DNA from: Gemmatimonadota bacterium
GTDB lineage: Bacteria; Gemmatimonadota; Gemmatimonadetes; Longimicrobiales; Gaopeijiaceae
Assembly (NCBI GenBank): GCA_026713345.1
Contig: JAPOOQ010000229.1
Location: 1 to 20,039, forward strand
Length of the DNA stretch: 20,039 bases
Direction of reading: 5' to 3'
Position numbers and translations under genes: made by a program. Numbering within the stretch: position 1 is the first letter of the stretch; the number at the start of each line of letters is the position of its first letter. Positions 19,112-20,039 of this stretch are shown one piece after another. The notes beneath the pieces were generated by a model. That model saw only the letters and a list, made by a program, of their open reading frames with translations. It was not told where the DNA came from and searched no databases.

Positions 19112-20039
19112 GTGCCGACCTCGAAGCGTGACACGATCTTCAGCGCGGTATCGAGTGCGATCGCCGACCGCCTCGCGCAGCGCAGGACGCTGAGCCCGGT
19201 ACCCGGCAGCGTCCGCATCGACGGCAGGGTCTGCCTGGTGACCGGGGCCAACAGCGGGCTCGGCAAGGCGGTGGCGGTCGACCTGGCGCGGCGCGGCGGC
19301 CATGTGCTGATGGCGTGCCGAAGCGGCCATCCGGAAGCGGGCGAAGACGTGAGGCGGCTCGGCGGCTCCGACTCGGTGGAGATGCTGAAGGTGGACCTGG
19401 CGGACCTGGATTCCGTGCACGCCATGTGCGACGAACTGAAGGGGGGGCACGGCGGCCGCGGCCGGGTGGACATCGCGGTCCTCAACGCCGGCGTGATGCC
19501 GCGGACCGCGCGCAAGTCGGCCCAGGGCTACGAGTTGATGTTCGCCGTGCATTTCCTCGCCAATCGGCTGCTGGTCGACCGGCTCCTGGCGGACGGGACC
19601 ATCCGGCCGTCCACCCGCCCCGCAAGAACGCCCAGGATCGTGTTTGTCGCGTCCGAAATGCACCGCTCCGCCGGCCCGATCGATTTCGGCCGCTTCGGCG
19701 CCTTCACCGACTACGGCCTGCGGGACGGCCTGAAGCACTACGGACTGAGCAAGCTGCACATATGCACATATGCACAGGAATTGTCGCGCCGCCTCAACCC
19801 GGACGGGGAGATTCGGGCCGCGGTGCACTCGCTTTGCCCGGGGGCGGTCGACTCCGCGCTGGCGCGTGAGGCGCCGGCCCTGCTGAAACCGCTGCTCCGA
19901 CCGGTCATGCGCCTGTTCTTCGCATCGCCCGTGAAGGCCGCGGCGCCGGTCATCCATGCCTGCTGCGCCGAGGAGATGGGGCGGCGCAGCGGCGCGTACC
20001 TGCACCTGATGCGGGAGCGGGAGCCATCGCCGTTGGCCA
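19112..20039 (+). CDS. Short-chain dehydrogenase/reductase (3' end outside window)
   Basis: The frame is open from a GTG at 19112 to the window end, giving 309 residues without a stop. It is an SDR of the retinol-dehydrogenase-like type. The cofactor motif 'TGANSGLG' is at residues 44-51, preceded by a ~40-residue N-terminal extension. An NAG motif is at 125-127 and the catalytic Ser is S181 in 'VASEMH'. The Y210-GLS-K214 pair completes the site. R70 in 'MACRS' just after the second strand suggests NADPH preference (inference). The C-terminal part 'SGAYLHLM' resembles the family end. The GTG start is 4 bases after the sulfotransferase stop; no strong Shine-Dalgarno motif is seen. An oxidoreductase acting on an alcohol or ketone of the sulfotransferase/DUF1214 substrate is a reasonable guess. 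Confidence 0.88.
   Translation, partial: MPTSKRDTIFSAVSSAIADRLAQRRTLSPVPGSVRIDGRVCLVTGANSGLGKAVAVDLARRGGHVLMACRSGHPEAGEDVRRLGGSDSVEMLKVDLADLDSVHAMCDELKGGHGGRGRVDIAVLNAGVMPRTARKSAQGYELMFAVHFLANRLLVDRLLADGTIRPSTRPARTPRIVFVASEMHRSAGPIDFGRFGAFTDYGLRDGLKHYGLSKLHICTYAQELSRRLNPDGEIRAAVHSLCPGAVDSALAREAPALLKPLLRPVMRLFFASPVKAAAPVIHACCAEEMGRRSGAYLHLMREREPSPLA
19755..19776 (+). repeat. Short octanucleotide tandem repeat inside the SDR gene
   Basis: The unit TGCACATA is repeated 2.75 times with no mismatch. It encodes part of 'LHICTYAQ' directly after the catalytic lysine. Gain or loss of one unit would shift the frame. The codons it uses (ATA, ACA, TAT, GCA) are AT-ending in a gene otherwise dominated by G/C-ending codons. 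Confidence 0.6.

Noticed and set aside
19112..20039. Frameshift or pseudogene in the SDR because of the 8-base repeat
   Set aside because: The frame stays open from the start to the window end, and family motifs on both sides of the repeat are in the same frame.

Overview
The window is a GC-rich, gene-dense stretch of a Gram-negative bacterial chromosome. Outer-membrane biogenesis genes (an Omp85 barrel protein and a TamB-like protein) and Lgt indicate a diderm cell. The mix of a YbbR-domain gene overlapping tsaD, an Omp85/TamB pair running into uvrA, and a DUF1214/sulfotransferase/SDR cluster would fit Gemmatimonadota or a similar environmental phylum. That placement is an inference from gene content, not a proof. 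Shine-Dalgarno motifs are weak or absent before most genes.

Region 1 (1-13929, + strand) is a tightly packed core block. It holds the 3' part of a TlpA/ResA-like thioredoxin, a membrane-anchored YbbR-domain protein, tsaD (tRNA t6A), lgt (lipoprotein diacylglyceryl transferase), a calcineurin-like phosphoesterase, an Omp85/TamA-like barrel protein, a 1500-residue TamB-like protein and uvrA. Gaps are 4, -4, 12, 48, 20, 2 and -13 bases, so much of it may be cotranscribed. The theme is envelope building plus two housekeeping functions (t6A synthesis and nucleotide excision repair). A 7-bp hairpin follows lgt and may divide the block.

Region 2 (13930-15733) is a one-gene insertion-like segment. 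An AT-rich block made of two identical 10-bp palindromes around an inner inverted repeat lies between the convergent 3' ends of uvrA and a minus-strand gene. That gene encodes an AAA-ATPase-like/PD-(D/E)XK nuclease-family protein. It is separated by 154 bases from the divergent next gene.

Region 3 (15734-20039, + strand) is accessory metabolism: a probable Tat-exported intradiol dioxygenase, then a DUF1214 protein, a sulfotransferase and an SDR that runs off the window end. The last three are close together (gaps of 22 and 4 bases) and probably form one operon acting on an unknown, perhaps lipid or aromatic, substrate. This cluster and the AT-rich palindrome block are the least explained parts of the window. 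No RNA genes, CRISPR arrays or insertion sequences were seen.
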